Shown: positions 1 to 8,894, counted from the stretch's first letter. The stretch is 34,927 nucleotides of DNA from Myxococcales bacterium (GCA_012797735.1 JAAZOP010000401.1:1-34927), one strand, 5' to 3'. The notes: generated from the sequence alone by a model not told the origin. Made by a program: numbers and translations.

Positions 1-177
1 AATCGATTCAGCATGTCCGTCCGTGACCTGCCCATAATACTACGGCTAGGTAACACGGCGACGAAACGCCTGTCAAGCGAATTTCCGCCGCTCGGCGCAA
101 CTCCGCGTCAGATCAGGGTCGGTTTGTCAGCGGCCTCGGACGGAGGCGCGACGGACGGCGCCGGCGGCCGCCGGGCC

Positions 178-2220
178 TCAGGGCGCCGTCGGTTGGCGCC
201 GCGCCGCAAACCACCACCGGTAGCCTTCCATCAGCCGGCGCTGGGCCGGCGGAGCGCGATGCGCGCAGGTCGCGTACTCCGGGTCGTTCTCACCCGCCCC
301 CCAGCGCACCTCGGGGCAGTCGTTGGGGTTGTACGCCGTCTCGAAGGCGCGCAGGCGGTCGACGAACGTCCCGAGCGTCAGGCGGCCGGCGGTGCCGTCG
401 CTCCGCCGCACCTCGATGCCCAGCTCGTCCCGCGCCCGCTGCCACTCGGCCTCCAGCTCCGCTCGCACATCGGCCGGAGTCCGCCCCGGCGGGATCCGGA
501 ACGCCCCCGCATTCTCCTCGACCTGGGCCGGGAAGCCGAGAATCTCGTCGGCCAGCGCCAGCAACCGCAGGTCGCGGCCGGGGCTCGAGTAGTCCTCCCA
601 CGGTCCCGACGTGGCGAAGATCTCCGGGCCGCTCGGGATCGGGATCACCGTCCAGCCGTTCCGTTCCATGAACTCGAAGGCGACCTGGACCGCCGTCTCC
701 CGCTCGGCGAGCATCTCCACCAGGAGCTGCAACCGGTCGCGATAGACCAGCAGCGGCTCGAGGGGCTCGGGGTTGAGGAGCTGCTCGACGCGCGCGTGCC
801 ACGCCTCGGCGTCGGCGAACTGGTATTGCTCGGTGGAATACTGGACGGCCGGCGGCGCCGCGGCCAGCGCGGCGTTGGCGGCGAAGCAGAATTCGCCGTC
901 GCGGTAGGCGAGCGGCCGGAAGGCCTTGAACCCGCCGCTGGTGGTCTTGACGGTGAAGAAGTAGTTCGTGCGCGCGTAGCGCTTGTGCGAGATCGACTGG
1001 TCCGGGTGGCCGTCGATCGCGTACAGCGTGCCGATGCGGTCGCGGCGGCCGGGAAGCCAGCGGGTGAGGATCAGCACATGGCCCCGGGGGTCGACGAAGA
1101 TCGTGCCGGGACGCAGCGCGGCGCGGGACAACGGCAACGGGTAGAAGTCGCTCACCTCGGCGTCCGCCAGCGACCGGGTCGTGCCGGAATGGACGAGCCG
1201 GGCGACCGTCTCGGCGAGGAAGCGGTTGAAGCGCAGCACCGGGTCGGCGACCTGGTCCCAGGCCGGGGTGAGGTTGGTCAGCACCTCGCCCGCGCACTCC
1301 GGCCCGAAGCCGGGGTCGCCGCGCTTGCAGACGTGCGCCGCGAACGGCAGGCGGTGCTTCCAGGCGAAGTATGCCCGCAGGAAGTACGGCGCGTCGCCGC
1401 AATCCGGCGCGAGTTCGGCGGGCACGGCCGCGGCGGGATCGTCCTCGCCCAGCCCGAGGTGTCCCCAGAGCAGGTTGCGGGTCGGGTCGCGCAGCGCCTT
1501 GTGCAGCGGGCGCCAGCCGGCCGTCATCCCGGGCTCGACGAGGAACAGGCGGGCGATCCAGGCCTGGTACAGGTCCTCCCAGCCACGGTCCCAGTTCCGC
1601 TCGATCGGCCAGATCCCGGTCGCCGGCACGGCGCGCGTCGTCTCGGCCGCGGCGGCGACCTCGAGCCGGACGCAGGCGTGTCGCGGGCGATCGCGCGAGG
1701 CGAGGCACAGCTCGAGCGTTCCGGCGGACGGAGCCGGCACCGTCGCGCTCCAGCCCCAGGGCGGTCCACCCCAGGCCTCGACCGGTCCGAGCCGCCGGCG
1801 TTCGCGACCCTCGTGGAGCAGCAGGTGCGGGTCGTCGAGGTCGCGCTCGGCGACGGCGATCACGCGCAGCGGCATTCCGGCCACCGGCCGCGCCGGGGAG
1901 AAGAAGACCCAGGCCGCGTCGTCCGCCGCCGCCAGGTCCACCTCGCAGATCGCGTGCGGAACGTGGGCCAGCGGTCCCTCGGCATCGCCGGGGTTGCCGT
2001 CCCACACGTCGAGCGGTCCGGCGTCGGGCTCTCCCGCGTCGAGCGTCCCGCCCGCCCCGCCGGAGGTCCCGTCGGGCGACCGGGCGCGCGCGCCGGGGGC
2101 GGGCTCCTCCCCGACGTCGGCGGGCGGAACCGCCGAGCGCTTTCCGCAGCCGGTCGCGGACGGCCCGGCGACCAGCGCCGCCAGGCCGACGAGCCACGCG
2201 CGTCTCGTTCCGCGGTCCAC
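178..2220 (-). CDS. Large lipoprotein with possible papain/NlpC-like Cys-His-Asp triad
   Basis: This predicted 680-residue exported protein starts at a GTG (2220) preceded by GGGAGG at about 7 nt. The N-terminus (WLVGLAALVAGPSATGC) looks like a lipoprotein signal with a non-ideal lipobox ending at Cys25, followed by a Gly/Ala/Asp-rich linker to about residue 95. Residues 100-190 look beta-rich. In the second half, Cys274 sits at the start of a helix-like stretch (DCGDAPYFLRAYFAWKHR). His381 follows in a PGTIFVDPRGHVLILTRW segment and Asp403 in YAIDGHPD. That order and spacing resemble the Cys-His-Asp layout of papain-fold NlpC/P60 or CHAP peptidases, but I do not recognise the family and the triad is inference. 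It is divergent from the CAP lipoprotein gene at 2373, with 152 bp between them. Secretion is well supported; the enzymatic role is not. Confidence 0.7.
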   Translation of the reverse strand: MDRGTRRAWLVGLAALVAGPSATGCGKRSAVPPADVGEEPAPGARARSPDGTSGGAGGTLDAGEPDAGPLDVWDGNPGDAEGPLAHVPHAICEVDLAAADDAAWVFFSPARPVAGMPLRVIAVAERDLDDPHLLLHEGRERRRLGPVEAWGGPPWGWSATVPAPSAGTLELCLASRDRPRHACVRLEVAAAAETTRAVPATGIWPIERNWDRGWEDLYQAWIARLFLVEPGMTAGWRPLHKALRDPTRNLLWGHLGLGEDDPAAAVPAELAPDCGDAPYFLRAYFAWKHRLPFAAHVCKRGDPGFGPECAGEVLTNLTPAWDQVADPVLRFNRFLAETVARLVHSGTTRSLADAEVSDFYPLPLSRAALRPGTIFVDPRGHVLILTRWLPGRRDRIGTLYAIDGHPDQSISHKRYARTNYFFTVKTTSGGFKAFRPLAYRDGEFCFAANAALAAAPPAVQYSTEQYQFADAEAWHARVEQLLNPEPLEPLLVYRDRLQLLVEMLAERETAVQVAFEFMERNGWTVIPIPSGPEIFATSGPWEDYSSPGRDLRLLALADEILGFPAQVEENAGAFRIPPGRTPADVRAELEAEWQRARDELGIEVRRSDGTAGRLTLGTFVDRLRAFETAYNPNDCPEVRWGAGENDPEYATCAHRAPPAQRRLMEGYRWWFAARRQPTAP

Positions 2221-2372
2221 CCCGTTCCTCCCTCGCCGCGCCGCCCCGCGCCGCGCTGCCGGCTCGGACGAACGACGGGGAGATCTGATGCATCATCCAG
2301 GCGGACGCAAGCCTTGTCTCCGGCCGTCGACCGGTCCACGATGAGAAGTGCTCCGCAGACGGGGAGGGTGTC

Positions 2373-4307
2373 ATGCGTGGAATTCGGAAGCCGGGACGCG
2401 CGGGACGGGTCGCCTGGCTGGTACTGGCGGCAGAGGTGCTGGCGGCCGGGTGCGAAGAGCCGGAGATGGAGGTGGGTCGGGCCCGGCTGGCCCTGGGGGA
2501 GCCGCAGGACGGCTTCCCGGACTGGCAGGAGCGGGTGATCTTCGAATGGACGAACCGGGCGCGGTGCGACCCGGCGGCGGCGCTGGCGGGCTGCACGGTG
2601 TGCGCCGAGGCGGCGTGCTACTCGCCGGTCCCGCCGCTGGTCTGGAACCACAACCTGGCGCGGTCGGCGCGCTTCCACAGCGCGAACCTGGTGCTCAACA
2701 GCGCCGGCTTGCGGCACGACTCGCCGTGCACGCTCGTGCCGACCATCGCCACCGACTACGTGCCGGGGCCGTGCAGCGGCCTGGCGAGCTGCGCCTGCGT
2801 CGGCGGAACGCTCGCCTGCAGCCCGACCTGCACGACCTGGGACGCGCGTGTCCGGATGTTCGGGACCTCGCCGTCCGGCGAGAACATCGCCTACGGCTCG
2901 ACGAACCCCGACAGCATCTTCACCCTCTGGCTGTGGGAACCCGACTCGAACCCCGCCTGCGGCTGGCGCACCACGAACGGACACCGCGCGAACATCCTCG
3001 GCGGTTCGCGGGCGATCGGCGTGGGCCGCCAGGCGAACTACTTCACGCAGGACTTCGCCGGCACCGGCACCCCCTCCGGCGTGGTCAGCGGCGTCCACTA
3101 CCCGCAGACCGGAACCTCCATCCAGTTCTGGGCCAACTGGTACTCGACGGCGGCCCCGGCCTCCGCGGTGGTCAACATCGATGGGACCTGCACCCCGTTG
3201 GCCCGCGCCCGCGGCTCCGACACCAACGGCGCCTGGACCGCAACCGTCACGCTCGCCGCCGGCGCCTGTCACCGGTACTACTTCCGGTTCACGAGCGCGA
3301 GCGGCATCGACTACGACTATCCGACGACGGGATCGTTCGGCATCAACTGCGCCGACTGGGAGGCGACGCGACCCGCGACCTGCGGCTGCACCCCCGCCTG
3401 CGCCGGACGCGAGTGCGGGCCCGACGGCTGCGGCGGCTCCTGCGGCTCCTGCCCCGCCGGCTCGACCTGCAACGCCTCCGGCCTCTGCGTCTGCACCCCG
3501 AGCTGCGCCGGACGCGAGTGCGGACCCGACGGCTGCGGCGGCTCCTGCGGTTCCTGCCCCGCCGGCTTCGAATGCAATGCCGTCGGCGACTGCGTGCCGG
3601 CCGGGGCGGACGCCGACGCCGATGCCGATCTGGACGTCCTGACCGACACCGGCGCCGACGCCGATGCCGGCGGCGACGCCGACCTGGACGGCGCGACGGA
3701 CGCTGCCGCCGACGCCGATGCCGGCGGTGACGCCGACCTGGACGGCGCGACGGACATCGCCGCCGACAGCGTGCCGGGCGAGACCACCTGCGACCCGTCG
3801 GCGTGCAACGCCCACTGCCGGGACATCGGCGCGCCGGGAGGCGTGTGCAGGAGCGACGGCGAGTGCGACTGCATCGACGACGGCGACGTTGCCGGTGAGG
3901 GGTCCGGCGACGCCGCCGGCGACGGCGGCGCGGGCGACGACTCCGGGTCGGGGTGCTCCTGCGCCGTCCCGCCCGACGCCCGGGGCGGTTCCTGGGTGCT
4001 GCTCGGAGCGGCGGCGGCACTGCTCTTCCGGCGGCGGCGAGGCGGCAAGCGGATACCCGCGGGCGACCGCCGCCGCAGGGGGACGCCGGCTCGTACCCGT
4101 TCACGGCCTCCAGCACGGCTGGCCAGAGAACGGGTGGCGCGTCGGCGAGCGCCGCGCCCGAGCCGATGCGCGGGGGGTCCGGGGGGGACGCAGAGGCCGC
4201 GTCTGGGAAGCCGCCGAATTCCGGCAGATGTGCGGCCGGGCGGTCCCCCCCCGGGTGAACGGATACGCCGGCTCAGCCCCGGTAGAAGGTGCCCTTCGGC
4301 ACCGTGA
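2373..4307 (+). CDS. CAP-domain surface lipoprotein with Cys-rich repeats, defensin-like module and MYXO-CTERM-like tail
   Basis: The ATG at 2373 follows GGGGAGG by 5 nt. A signal peptide ends in the lipobox LAAGC (Cys27). Residues about 52-260 form a CAP/SCP-PR1 domain: FEWTNRARCDP, FHSAN, SGENIAYG and NGHRANILGG carry the expected His/Glu/His-type conserved positions. Two tandem 35-residue Cys-rich modules (CAGRECGPDGCGGSCGSC) span about 339-408, then Asp/Ala repeats to about 465. A six-cysteine module (473-500) has the CSalphabeta pattern C-x4-C-x3-C-x9-C-x5-C-x-C. Residues 527-556 (GCSC, hydrophobic stretch, RRRR) resemble a MYXO-CTERM sorting signal. CAP proteins are secreted; bacterial substrates are poorly known. 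Oddly, the frame runs about 85 Arg/Pro-rich residues past the RRRR and overlaps the convergent Rieske gene by 35 bp, so the original stop was probably lost or a base is wrong between about 4035 and 4290. Confidence 0.82.
   Translation: MRGIRKPGRAGRVAWLVLAAEVLAAGCEEPEMEVGRARLALGEPQDGFPDWQERVIFEWTNRARCDPAAALAGCTVCAEAACYSPVPPLVWNHNLARSARFHSANLVLNSAGLRHDSPCTLVPTIATDYVPGPCSGLASCACVGGTLACSPTCTTWDARVRMFGTSPSGENIAYGSTNPDSIFTLWLWEPDSNPACGWRTTNGHRANILGGSRAIGVGRQANYFTQDFAGTGTPSGVVSGVHYPQTGTSIQFWANWYSTAAPASAVVNIDGTCTPLARARGSDTNGAWTATVTLAAGACHRYYFRFTSASGIDYDYPTTGSFGINCADWEATRPATCGCTPACAGRECGPDGCGGSCGSCPAGSTCNASGLCVCTPSCAGRECGPDGCGGSCGSCPAGFECNAVGDCVPAGADADADADLDVLTDTGADADAGGDADLDGATDAAADADAGGDADLDGATDIAADSVPGETTCDPSACNAHCRDIGAPGGVCRSDGECDCIDDGDVAGEGSGDAAGDGGAGDDSGSGCSCAVPPDARGGSWVLLGAAAALLFRRRRGGKRIPAGDRRRRGTPARTRSRPPARLARERVARRRAPRPSRCAGGPGGTQRPRLGSRRIPADVRPGGPPPGERIRRLSPGRRCPSAP
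3387..3596 (+). repeat. Two tandem 105-bp units encoding Cys-rich modules
   Basis: Units at 3387-3491 and 3492-3596 each encode 35 residues with the core CAGRECGPDGCGGSCGSC. They are nearly identical at the nucleotide level in the first two thirds and diverge towards the end. The module is a familiar one in secreted proteins of Myxococcota-like genomes and is probably disulfide-bonded. Copy number may vary between strains by slippage or recombination. Confidence 0.85.
3654..3761 (+). repeat. Two tandem 54-bp units encoding an Asp/Ala-rich linker
   Basis: Units at 3654-3707 and 3708-3761 encode 18 residues each (ADADAGGDADLDGATD core). They differ by only a few bases. The acidic, low-complexity linker separates the Cys-rich modules from the defensin-like module and resembles the Asp/Ala tracts in the lipoprotein beginning at 34445. 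Confidence 0.85.
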
Positions 4308-4734
4308 CGGTGGGATCGATCAGCAGCTCGCCGTCCTGGATCAGCACCTCGAACCAGGTCAGGTCGCGGTCCGCGGGACCGCCAGTGACGGTGCCGTCCC
4401 GGGCGAAGGTACTCCCGTGGCAACCGCAGGCGAAGCTGCCGTCCTCGAGCGGTTCGACAGGGCAGCCGGAGTGGGGGCATTCGCCGGAGATCGCGGCGTA
4501 GCCCTCTTCCCAGTGGATGACGTAGACGTGGGTCGTCTGGACGCGGTACGGCCGGGTGAAGATCGGGAACTCGCCCGGGGTTCCGGCGGCGAACAGGCTG
4601 GGGGGGATCTTGGCGCCGCAGCCCGCGCCGGCCCATGGGCAGAGCGCCGCGCCGGCAGCGACGGCTGCGGCCTTGAGGAACTGCCTGCGATCGGGCTGCA
4701 TCGACTCCTGGTCGCCATCGTCGCGTTCTGCCAT
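4273..4734 (-). CDS. Tat-exported Rieske [2Fe-2S] protein
   Basis: The protein has 153 residues, with an ATG at 4734 preceded by GGGAGG about 4 nt upstream. A twin-arginine signal (DRRQFLKAAAVAAG, Arg16-Arg17) implies folded export with its cofactor. Box I is CPHSGC (Cys86, His88) and box II is CGCHGS (Cys103, His106), giving the two Cys and two His ligands of a [2Fe-2S] cluster. Cys91 and Cys105 are placed for the stabilising disulfide of bc1-type Rieske proteins. It is short and has no cytochrome b partner beside it, so it could serve an alternative electron-transfer chain or be one part of a dispersed bc complex. It is divergent from rho. Its 3' end overlaps the tail of the convergent CAP gene by 35 bp. 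Confidence 0.9.
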   Translation of the reverse strand: MAERDDGDQESMQPDRRQFLKAAAVAAGAALCPWAGAGCGAKIPPSLFAAGTPGEFPIFTRPYRVQTTHVYVIHWEEGYAAISGECPHSGCPVEPLEDGSFACGCHGSTFARDGTVTGGPADRDLTWFEVLIQDGELLIDPTVTVPKGTFYRG

Positions 4735-5130
4735 CTTGCCTCCCTTCCTCCGGAGCCTCGGCCGGTGGTGGGCCGATCTAACCGTCGTTCGGCCGGCCGG
4801 GCAAGCCCTTCGATTCTCCCGCCGCTTCCCACCTCTCCCATGTTGTCTGGCGGCCGCTTGGGAAATGAGAGAAGGGACGAAGGGGGGACGAAGGGGGCAT
4901 TTCGCTTGACAAGCCGGCGGCCGGAGGCTAGAGAAAGGTCCGCCCGGCCGAGATCGCTCGCCGTTCGGATGGGAGAGAAGGAAGCCGGCGGGCGTCCGTA
5001 GCCCCTCGCCGAGAGCCGTTTCGGGGGTCCCTGGGCGAGGACAGGGAACAGGAACTTGCGTTCCCCGCACAAGACGAGCGGGGCCAGCCGACTTCGGTCC
5101 CACCACGCCGGACACGTCAAGGAGAGTCGA
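4735..5130. other. Rieske-rho divergent intergenic region and rho leader
   Basis: This 396-bp gap contains no convincing gene. It holds the Rieske ribosome-binding site at its left edge, a sigma70-like promoter for rho near 4906-4934, and about 190 nt of rho leader. Long rho leaders are used for Rho-dependent autoregulation in other bacteria; whether that happens here is inference. Confidence 0.6.
4906..4934 (+). promoter_or_regulatory. Sigma70-like promoter for rho
   Basis: A perfect -35 hexamer TTGACA (4906-4911) is followed after exactly 17 nt by TAGAGA (4929-4934), a fair -10. Transcription would start near 4941, about 190 nt before the rho ATG. The -35 match and spacing are good for a GC-rich genome; the -10 is only a partial match. 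Confidence 0.55.
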
Positions 5131-6384
5131 ATGCACCTGAAGGAACTGAAGGCGAAGCCCATCGAGGAACTCACGGCGATGGCCAAGGAGTTCAAGGTCG
5201 AGAACGCGGCGGGGATGCGGAAGCAGGAGTTGATCTTCGCGCTGTTGCAGGCGCAGGCCTCGCAGAACGGCGCGGTGTTCGGCGAGGGGGTGCTGGAGAT
5301 CCTGCCGGACGGCTTCGGTTTCCTGCGCGCGCCGGACTACAACTACCTGCCGGGCCCGGACGACATCTACGTCTCGCCCTCGCAGATCCGTCGCTTCAGC
5401 CTGCGCACCGGCGACACGGTGACCGGGCAGATCCGGCCGCCGAAGGACGGCGAGCGGTACTTCGCGCTGCTCAAGGTGGAGACGATCAACCACGAGCCGC
5501 CGGAGGTGGCGAAGGACAAGATCCTGTTCGACAACCTCGTGCCGCTCTACCCCGACCAGAAGTTCAACCTCGAGCACGAGCCGAAGAACTTCTCGACGCG
5601 GATCATCGATCTGCTGGTGCCGATCGGTTTCGGCCAGCGCTGCCTGATCGTCTCCCCGCCGCGCGCGGGCAAGACGGTGCTGCTGCAGGTGATTGCGAAC
5701 GCGATCACCGCGAACCACCCGGACGTCGACCTCCACGTGCTGCTGATCGACGAGCGGCCCGAGGAGGTGACCGACATGCAGCGTTCGGTGAAGGGCGAGG
5801 TGATCAGCTCGACCTTCGACGAACCGGCGCAGCGCCACGTGCAGGTGGCCGAGATGGTGATCGAGAAGGCCAAGCGGCTGGTCGAGCACCGGCGCAACGT
5901 GGTGATCCTGCTCGATTCGATCACCCGCCTCGCCCGCGCCTACAACACCGTCGTCCCGCCGTCCGGCAAGATCCTGTCGGGCGGCGTCGATTCGAACGCC
6001 CTGCACAAGCCGAAGCGCTTCTTCGGCGCCGCGCGCAACATCGAGGGCGGCGGCTCGCTCACGATCATCGCCACCGCCCTCGTCGACACCGGCAGCCGGA
6101 TGGACGAGGTGATCTTCGAGGAGTTCAAGGGGACCGGCAACAGCGAGATCCACCTCGACCGCAAGCTGATGGAGAAGCGCGTCTTCCCGTGCCTCGACAT
6201 CAACCGCTCCTCCACCCGCAAGGAGGAGTTGCTGCTCGACGACTACGTGCTCCAGCGCGTCTGGCTCCTCCGCCAGCTCCTCCACCCCCTCAACGTCATC
6301 GATTCGATGGAGTTCCTGCTCGACAAGATCTCCCGCACCAAGACGAACAAGGAGTTCCTCGAGTCGATGGGGGTCGAGCACTGA
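5131..6384 (+). CDS. rho: Transcription termination factor Rho
   Basis: This is a 417-residue hexameric RNA-dependent ATPase that ends untranslated transcripts. The start is ATG 5131, with AAGGAGAG upstream; an in-frame upstream extension to 5056 lacks Rho homology. The N-terminal Rho_N helix region ([19 protein letters not shown]) is followed by the cold-shock-like RNA-binding domain ([20 protein letters not shown], then [19 protein letters not shown]). The ATPase domain has Walker A SPPRAGKT, Walker B LLIDER, the Q-loop region and the R-loop stretch [16 protein letters not shown]. Length is normal, with no large insert in the RNA-binding domain. It heads the cluster rho-rpmE-DUF1385-prfA, a common bacterial order; the next gene begins 52 bp downstream. 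Confidence 0.98.
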   Translation: MHLKELKAKPIEELTAMAKEFKVENAAGMRKQELIFALLQAQASQNGAVFGEGVLEILPDGFGFLRAPDYNYLPGPDDIYVSPSQIRRFSLRTGDTVTGQIRPPKDGERYFALLKVETINHEPPEVAKDKILFDNLVPLYPDQKFNLEHEPKNFSTRIIDLLVPIGFGQRCLIVSPPRAGKTVLLQVIANAITANHPDVDLHVLLIDERPEEVTDMQRSVKGEVISSTFDEPAQRHVQVAEMVIEKAKRLVEHRRNVVILLDSITRLARAYNTVVPPSGKILSGGVDSNALHKPKRFFGAARNIEGGGSLTIIATALVDTGSRMDEVIFEEFKGTGNSEIHLDRKLMEKRVFPCLDINRSSTRKEELLLDDYVLQRVWLLRQLLHPLNVIDSMEFLLDKISRTKTNKEFLESMGVEH

Positions 6385-6436
6385 CTTGACGGCGGGCCCA
6401 CAAGGGCCTACGGATTCGCCTCGCAGGAGAAGAACC

Positions 6437-6679
6437 ATGAAGCCCGGCATCCATCCCAAGTACGAGATCATCAAGGTGGTCTGCGCCTGCGGCAACCAGT
6501 TCGAGACCCGCTCGACCAAGGGCGGCGACACCCTGACCGTGGACATCTGCTCGGCCTGCCACCCGTTCTACACGGGCAAGCAGAAGCTGCTGGATGCCGC
6601 GGGCCGCATCGAACGGTTCCGCCGGAAGTACGCCGACAAGGGGCCGAAGGCCGCCAAGCCGGCCGAGGCCAAGGAGTAG
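6437..6679 (+). CDS. rpmE: 50S ribosomal protein L31 (zinc-binding type)
   Basis: The protein has 80 residues and starts with [19 protein letters not shown]. The ATG at 6437 is preceded by AGGAGAAG; the upstream in-frame codons are leader sequence. Four Cys (CAC near residues 16-18 and CSAC near 37-40) are the zinc-ribbon ligands of the C+ form of L31, which also acts as a zinc store in other bacteria. HPFYTGKQK is the family hallmark. A basic/Ala-Lys tail follows. It sits between rho and the DUF1385 gene on the same strand, probably in one operon. Confidence 0.97.
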   Translation: MKPGIHPKYEIIKVVCACGNQFETRSTKGGDTLTVDICSACHPFYTGKQKLLDAAGRIERFRRKYADKGPKAAKPAEAKE

Positions 6680-6716
6680 GGTCGCCATCGCCTCCCCCGC
6701 GCCTGGTCTTCCCGTC

Positions 6717-7799
6717 ATGGACAACCCCGAGCTCCAGTGCCTCGCGGTCGGCGGCCAGGCGGTGATCGAAGGGGTGATGATGCGCGGCCCGTCCTGTCTC
6801 GCGGTCGCCGTCCGCAACCCCAAGGGCCAGATCGTGGTCCGCGACCAGCCGTGGCGCTCGATCTGGGAACGCCTGCGCTTCCTCCGCTGGCCGTTCCTGC
6901 GCGGGGTGGTGATCCTGGTCGAGTCGCTGGCGAACGGCATGCGCGCGCTGGCGTACTCGGCCGACATCGCCGCCCAGGGTCTGCCGGCCGAGGACGGCCG
7001 GCCGGCGCCGGCCGAGAACGGCTCGTCCGGTCCCTCGATGTGGCTCGTGCTGATCCCGACGCTAATCTTCGCCCTGCTGGTCTTCAAGGGCGTCCCGCAC
7101 GTCGTCGCCCTGGGCCTCGACGCCTGGGCCGGCGGCCGCGGCACCGCCGGCTGGCTGTTCCACGTCCTCGACGGCGCGGTCAAGCTCCTGCTCTTCATCG
7201 GTTACATCCTCCTCATCTCGCGGATGAAGGACGTGCGCCGCGTGTTCGCCTACCACGGGGCGGAACACAAGGCGATCGCCACGCACGAGGCGGGCGAGGC
7301 GCTGACCGTCGCCAACGCCCGCCGCCACTCGCGCTTCCACCCCCGCTGCGGCACCGCCTTCCTGCTCTACGTGATCGTGATCGGCGTGCTGCTCTACATG
7401 GCCTTGCTGCCCTGGATCCCGCCGCTCGCCGCCGCCGGCTGGCTCCACCAGTCCCTGCTGATCCTGCTCAAGATCGCGCTCCTCTTCCCGATCGCCGGGC
7501 TCTCCTACGAGGTGATCCGGCTGGCCGGAAAGTTCGGCCGCAACCCCGTCGTCCGCCTGCTCATCGCCCCCGGACTGGCGCTGCAGCGTCTCGTGACCCG
7601 CGAGCCGACCGACGACCAGCTCGAGGTGGCCCTGGCCTCGATCGCCACCGCGCTCGCCCGCGAGGAGGCCGCCCGGCGCGCCAAGGCCGGTGAGGACCTC
7701 GCCGTGCCCCCGGAGCGGGAACAGGTGTTCGCCGACTACGCCGCCTTCCGCGCGGGCCTGGAAACCTGGTATCCGGGAACCGCCCCGGAATCGGCCTAG
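6717..7799 (+). CDS. DUF1385 (YqhQ-like) integral membrane protein
   Basis: The protein has 360 residues; the ATG at 6717 gives MDNPELQCLAVGGQAVIEGV, the conserved DUF1385 opening, and fits better than upstream codons. Hydrophobic segments occur near residues 60-80, 103-125, 145-165, 215-240 and 250-275. The signature FAYHGAEHKAI (with later His and Glu) lies in the loop after the third segment. A charged C-terminal tail follows the last helix. The family's role is unsettled. It is often encoded between rpmE and prfA, exactly as here, which suggests a conserved link with the translation gene cluster. It lies 37 bp after rpmE and 15 bp before prfA. Confidence 0.92.
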   Translation: MDNPELQCLAVGGQAVIEGVMMRGPSCLAVAVRNPKGQIVVRDQPWRSIWERLRFLRWPFLRGVVILVESLANGMRALAYSADIAAQGLPAEDGRPAPAENGSSGPSMWLVLIPTLIFALLVFKGVPHVVALGLDAWAGGRGTAGWLFHVLDGAVKLLLFIGYILLISRMKDVRRVFAYHGAEHKAIATHEAGEALTVANARRHSRFHPRCGTAFLLYVIVIGVLLYMALLPWIPPLAAAGWLHQSLLILLKIALLFPIAGLSYEVIRLAGKFGRNPVVRLLIAPGLALQRLVTREPTDDQLEVALASIATALAREEAARRAKAGEDLAVPPEREQVFADYAAFRAGLETWYPGTAPESA

Positions 7800-7814
7800 G
7801 GGGAGGCCGCGCCG

Positions 7815-8894
7815 ATGGACGACAAGGTCCGCGCCCGACTCGACGGCCTCGATCGACGCTTCGACGAGATCGAACGCTCGTTCCTCGACGAGCAGGTGCT
7901 GTCCGACCCGAAACGGGTGCAGGAGCTGAACAAGGAGCGCACCGAAATCGGCGAGGTCGTCGAGACCTTCCGGCGCTACCGCAAGACCGAGGCCGACCTC
8001 GCCGACAACCGCGCCCTGCTCGACGACCCCGATCCCGAGATGCGCAAGCTGGCCCGGGACGAGGTGGCGCGGCTGGAGGCCGAGCTGGCCGCCCTGGACG
8101 AACGCCTGCGCGTGCTGCTCACCCCCAAGGACCCGCTCGACGGCAAGAACATCCTCCTCGAGATCCGCTCCGGCACGGGCGGCGAGGAGGCCGCGCTGTT
8201 CGCCGCCGAGCTGTTGCGGATGTACTCGCGCTACGCCGAAAGCAAGGGCTGGAAGGTCGAGCCGATGAGCTTGTCGTCGTCGTCCGGCGGCGGCATCAAG
8301 GAGGCGATCGTCTCGATCTCCGGCAAGGACGTCTACTCGCACCTCCGCTTCGAAAGCGGCGTCCATCGCGTGCAGCGCGTGCCCGTCACCGAGGCCCAGG
8401 GCCGGATCCACACCTCCGCCGCCACGGTCGCCGTCCTGCCCGAGGCCGACGAGGTCGATATCAAGATCGACGAGAAGGATCTCGAGATCCACGTCGCCGC
8501 CGCCGGCGGACCCGGAGGCCAGGGCGTCAACACCACCAACTCCGCCGTCCGCCTGCTCCACAAGCCCTCCGGCATCATGGTCCACTGCATGGACGAGCGG
8601 TCGCAGATCAAGAACCGCGCCAAGGCGATGAAGATCCTCCGCTCCCGCCTGATGGAGGCGGAACTCGAGAAGCAACAGGCCGAGCGCACCGCGGAGCGCC
8701 GCGCGATGATCCGCTCCGGCGATCGCTCGGAGAAGATCCGCACCTACAACTTCCCCCAGGACCGCATCACCGACCATCGCCTCGAGCGGAACTTCCACAA
8801 CCTGCCGGCGTTCATGGACGGGGAGATCGACGAGCTGGTCCAGCAGCTCCGCCTCCAGCACCAGGCGCAGCTGCTGGAGGGGAAGAAGGCGTAG
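7815..8894 (+). CDS. prfA: Peptide chain release factor 1
   Basis: This 359-residue factor releases the finished peptide at UAA and UAG. The ATG at 7815 follows GGGGGAGG by 7 nt. Stop-codon recognition is by the PxT-type tripeptide Pro190-Val191-Thr192 (RVPVTEAQGRIHTS). The peptidyl-transferase-centre GGQ motif is at 234-236 (GGPGGQGVNTT), whose Gln is normally methylated by PrmC. The N-terminal coiled-coil helices and the GTGGEEAALFA segment are present, and the length is normal. The usual downstream partner prmC is absent; a 101-residue unknown gene follows instead, after 35 bp. Confidence 0.98.
   Translation: MDDKVRARLDGLDRRFDEIERSFLDEQVLSDPKRVQELNKERTEIGEVVETFRRYRKTEADLADNRALLDDPDPEMRKLARDEVARLEAELAALDERLRVLLTPKDPLDGKNILLEIRSGTGGEEAALFAAELLRMYSRYAESKGWKVEPMSLSSSSGGGIKEAIVSISGKDVYSHLRFESGVHRVQRVPVTEAQGRIHTSAATVAVLPEADEVDIKIDEKDLEIHVAAAGGPGGQGVNTTNSAVRLLHKPSGIMVHCMDERSQIKNRAKAMKILRSRLMEAELEKQQAERTAERRAMIRSGDRSEKIRTYNFPQDRITDHRLERNFHNLPAFMDGEIDELVQQLRLQHQAQLLEGKKA

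Noticed and set aside
161-174. Perfect 14-bp GC palindrome just downstream of the first gene's stop
   Set aside because: No unpaired loop, no T tract and only GC bases; such palindromes occur by chance here, so it was not called a terminator.
3387-3761. Tandem repeats as a CRISPR array
   Set aside because: The repeats are contiguous, in frame, and encode the Cys-rich and Asp/Ala parts of a secreted protein; there are no spacers or cas genes.
4942-5130. Riboswitch in the rho leader
   Set aside because: No known aptamer pattern was recognised by eye; a leader of this length is also expected for rho autoregulation.
4273-6546. Minus-strand frame spanning rho and joining the Rieske protein
   Set aside because: The part over rho is its antisense; the Rieske gene has its own start at 4734 with signal peptide and ribosome-binding site.
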